DNA of 64,000 nucleotides, taken from positions 25,762,182 to 25,826,181 of the forward strand of contig NC_088711.1 in the NCBI RefSeq assembly GCF_963576615.1, written 5' to 3'. This stretch comes from Watersipora subatra. Taxonomy: Eukaryota > Bryozoa > Gymnolaemata > Cheilostomatida > Watersiporidae. Shown here in pieces: positions 62,601 to 64,000 of this stretch (position 1 is its first letter; every line of letters starts with the position of its first letter). Both the position numbers and the translations under genes were made by a program. Below the pieces are notes generated by a model that saw only the letters and a program-made list of their open reading frames with translations, had not been told where the DNA came from and did no database searches.

Positions 62601-63010
62601 GAAGCCTTATGTTCTAAGTTTGTTTGCTATATACGGTGCATATTTGCATTTCATAATTCTTACCTTGACAGTAAAATGATTTGTTGGATTAAAGAATAGG
62701 ACTATATTAAAAGTTGTCTATTCCGCTACGACTATAGTCATATGGTTTCCGTCTGTTTAAATAAAGATATTCTGAGAATGAACTTGTGATGTTCATCTAC
62801 TTCTGAACATGCAGTAGTTTTTAACAGATTGGTACCACATTTGTATGTTTCCAGGAAATGAGCTGCATTGCGGTTGCTCATTTTATGCTCTGGTAAAGTG
62901 TAAGCTCATCATTTGGTCCAAATGCAGCTATCCTCAAAGTATTGCTTCTATTCCCCTAATGTATCTGCAGGAACGGCATCTCTGTCGCTACAGCGACTTG
63001 AAAAAGCACT
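56571..63010 (+). CDS. Secretory leucine-rich-repeat protein (3' end off or unresolved)
   Basis: Six exons join in phase: 56571-56668, 57305-58119, 59143-59347, 59819-60047, 61811-61943 and 62855-63010, 545 codons so far, ending at GTAAGT in phase 1. The protein opens with a signal peptide (MSCLLKLLVAASCLQFFPSS) and an LRRNT cap (ESCYPCYCN...FMLVNC, cysteines 27, 30, 32, 43). Degenerate LRRs follow in exon 2, then classical ones in exons 3-4 (LQILDLSFNIISALHNDSLA, LRILRLDHNNLSYLPSGIF, LTLLDLSHNQITYLSPDIF) and further repeats. It closes with an LRRCT cap (GNELHCGCSFYALVKC...CSYP...HLCRYSDL). Such ectodomains bind ligands or mediate cell contact (Toll-like, chaoptin- or Slit-like families). The C-terminal part, which would decide membrane or secreted, lies beyond the minisatellite at 63175. 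No orthologue is named. Confidence 0.85.
57305..58119 (+). CDS. LRR gene exon 2 (LRRNT end, degenerate LRRs)
   Basis: TTTTTTTGCAG acceptor, GTAAAG donor. About 271 residues with irregular repeats (NLKYIYNLHVETIPTGLL, MLTHLQLVADNAQELPHNL). It ends in phase 1, matching the AT that opens exon 3. A possible 22-nt microexon lies at 58369-58390. Confidence 0.85.
58544..59007 (+). repeat. 16-bp minisatellite, about 29 copies
   Basis: The unit is ATTACCTGTAGATGCT with a T/G variant (ATTACC or AGTACC) alternating along the array. It lies in the intron between exons 2 and 3 of the LRR gene. Confidence 0.93.
59143..59347 (+). CDS. LRR gene exon 3 (two LRRs)
   Basis: CTTCTTGCAG acceptor, GTATAT donor. 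It codes for DGCVYSIFYVNGTANFSHNN and two classical repeats, ELQILDLSFNIIS and NLRELYLHGNLL. Entry in phase 1, exit in phase 2. Confidence 0.85.
59819..60047 (+). CDS. LRR gene exon 4 (three LRRs)
   Basis: CCTTTTGTAG acceptor, GTATTT donor, exit in phase 0. Repeats ELRILRLDHNNLSYLP, LTLLDLSHNQITYLS and ALQSISLQHNMIE fit the LxxLxLxxNxL pattern. Confidence 0.88.
60290..61102. mobile_element. 813-bp MITE, pogo/Tigger-like ends
   Basis: The ends are CAGTGAAACTCGGATAACTC and, reversed, CAGTAAAACTCGGATAGCTC, flanked by TA (60288-60289 and 61103-61104). Motifs such as TTCGAGTTATTAGAGCGTTC and GAGTTAACGGAGTTTCGG recur near the ends in opposite orientation. It is intronic in the LRR gene, between exons 4 and 5. 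Confidence 0.78.
61153..61191. repeat. Perfect 17-bp-stem hairpin
   Basis: CCATAGAGTTATCTTCC and its exact reverse complement flank a 5-base loop (ATAGG). It is about 50 bp right of the 813-bp MITE, in the same LRR-gene intron. Confidence 0.85.
61385..61620. repeat. About 40-bp AT-rich tandem repeat, six copies
   Basis: The unit is TATAATCAGATATCCATGGA followed by TATAACAATATTTTAATA with drift. It is intronic in the LRR gene. Confidence 0.85.
61811..61943 (+). CDS. LRR gene exon 5
   Basis: CATTTGTAG acceptor, GTCTGT donor (weak), phase 0 in and phase 1 out. NLKFANLSYTGLTTVPEPLF is LRR-like; RCPPENALIELTG leads to the LRRCT. Confidence 0.8.
62855..63010 (+). CDS. LRR gene exon 6 (LRRCT cap)
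   Basis: GTTTCCAG acceptor, GTAAGT donor. It encodes GNELHCGCSFYALVKCKLII, CSYP and a final HLCRYSDLKKH, matching the CxC...C...C layout of LRRCT domains. Confidence 0.82.
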
Positions 63011-63174
63011 GTAAGTCATTGAGATTGTCTTCCTGAGTAAGTAGACAACTTCTATTTGAATGTGTTTAGTTGTTCTTGAGCAAATACTGCATAAGTTACA
63101 TTATTAATTTATCATGCAGTGTCTGTAATCAGCAAAACCAGTTTAGCTACATTTGTTATCTCTAAAAGGCCTTC

Positions 63175-64000
63175 AATAGACACTAGCTCTAAAATACTTG
63201 TAATAGACACTAGCTCTAAAATACTTGTTATAGACACTAGCTCTAAAATACTTGTTATAGACACTAGCTCTAAAATACTTGTTATAGACACTAGCTCTAA
63301 AATACTTGTTATAGACACTAGCTCTAAAATACTTGTTATAGACACTAGCTCTAAAATACTTATTATAGACACTAGTTCTAAAATACTTGTTATAGACACT
63401 AGCTCTAAAATACTTGTTATAGACACTAGCTCTAAAGTACTTGTTATAGACACTAGCTCTAAAATACTTGTTATAGACACTAGCTCTAAAATGCTTGTTA
63501 CAGACACTAGCTCTAAAATACTTGTTATAGACACTAGCTCTAAAATACTTGTTATAGACACTAGCTCTAAAATACTTGTTCTAGACACTAGTTCTAAAAT
63601 ACTTGTTATAGATACTAGCTCTAAAATACTTGTTATAGACACTAGCTCTAAAATACTTGTTATAGACACTAGCTCTAAAATACTTGTTATAGACACTAGC
63701 TCTGAAATACTTGTTATAGACACTAGCTCTAAAATACTTGTTGTAGATACTAGTTCTAAAATACTTGTTATAGATACTAGCTCTAAAATACTTGTTATCG
63801 ACACTAGCTCTAAAATACTTGTTATAGACACTAGCTCTAAAATACTTGTTCTAGACACTAGTTCTAAAATACTTGTTATAGGTACTAGCTCTAAAATACT
63901 TGTTATAGACACTAGCTCTAAAATACTTGTTATAGACACTAGCTCTAAAATACTTGTTATAGACACTAGCTCTAAAATGCTTGTTATAGACACTAGCTCT
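63175..64000. repeat. 27-bp minisatellite running off the right edge
   Basis: The unit is CACTAGCTCTAAAATACTTG followed by TTATAGA; about 30 copies to the window end. Because 27 is divisible by three, the minus strand stays open with a nine-residue repeat (SITSILELV); this is not taken as a gene. It lies in the intron after LRR exon 6. Confidence 0.95.

Noticed and set aside
63112-63993. Minus-strand 293-codon open frame with a nine-residue repeat
   Set aside because: It is produced by the 27-bp minisatellite, whose period is a multiple of three; there are no other coding signals.

Overview
The window is nuclear DNA of a metazoan, most likely an invertebrate bilaterian; a lophotrochozoan is plausible but not proven. 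It is AT-rich. Its genes are split by GT-AG introns into small exons with matching phases. It holds animal-specific families (NKAIN, CTTNBP2/CTTNBP2NL, a secretory LRR protein), and its introns and intergenic DNA are full of fold-back MITEs, minisatellites and decayed transposons. There is no sign of bacterial operons, ribosome binding sites or CRISPR arrays.

Three host genes can be assembled by joining exons in phase. (1) 24314 to 12368, minus strand: an NKAIN (Na+/K+-ATPase beta-subunit-interacting protein) orthologue in six exons. It has the usual four-membrane-segment core (about 160 residues) followed by an exceptionally long (about 740 residues), Ser/Pro/Asn/Gln-rich, probably disordered tail. 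(2) 40165 to 27712, minus strand: a CTTNBP2/CTTNBP2NL orthologue (cortactin-binding, striatin/PP2A-linked coiled-coil protein) in six visible exons; only the start-codon exon is missing. (3) 56571 to 63010 and beyond, plus strand: a secreted or membrane leucine-rich-repeat protein with signal peptide, LRRNT, many LRRs and an LRRCT; it runs towards the right edge.

The left 11.5 kb is a nest of mobile elements. A hAT-like non-autonomous element (3720-4859) carries a perfect 144-bp palindrome with its own 7-bp direct repeats. Next to it is a P-element-like (THAP-domain) transposase fossil bounded by 31-bp inverted repeats (4882-8260). An LTR retrotransposon (8263-11437, 5-bp target duplication CATAC) has inserted at the right tip of the P-like element and has lost its reverse-transcriptase core. 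Between the CTTNBP2-like gene and the LRR gene lie a 5'-truncated non-LTR retrotransposon (about 44.2-45.5 kb) and a decayed LTR retrotransposon (about 54.6 to 50.3 kb, minus strand). The 5' LTR of the latter was split by a TA-flanked inverted-repeat element (52705-54320).

Introns hold several well-bounded MITEs: 727 bp with TTA duplications, 876 bp with TTAA (in intergenic DNA), 813 bp and 65 bp with TA. A roughly 4-kb imperfect fold-back (34.16-38.19 kb) has one arm carrying an expanded 19-bp minisatellite. Two different genes each carry a 68-bp-period tandem duplication that copies a 3' splice site. All gene models come from reading the sequence; no transcript data or database search was available.
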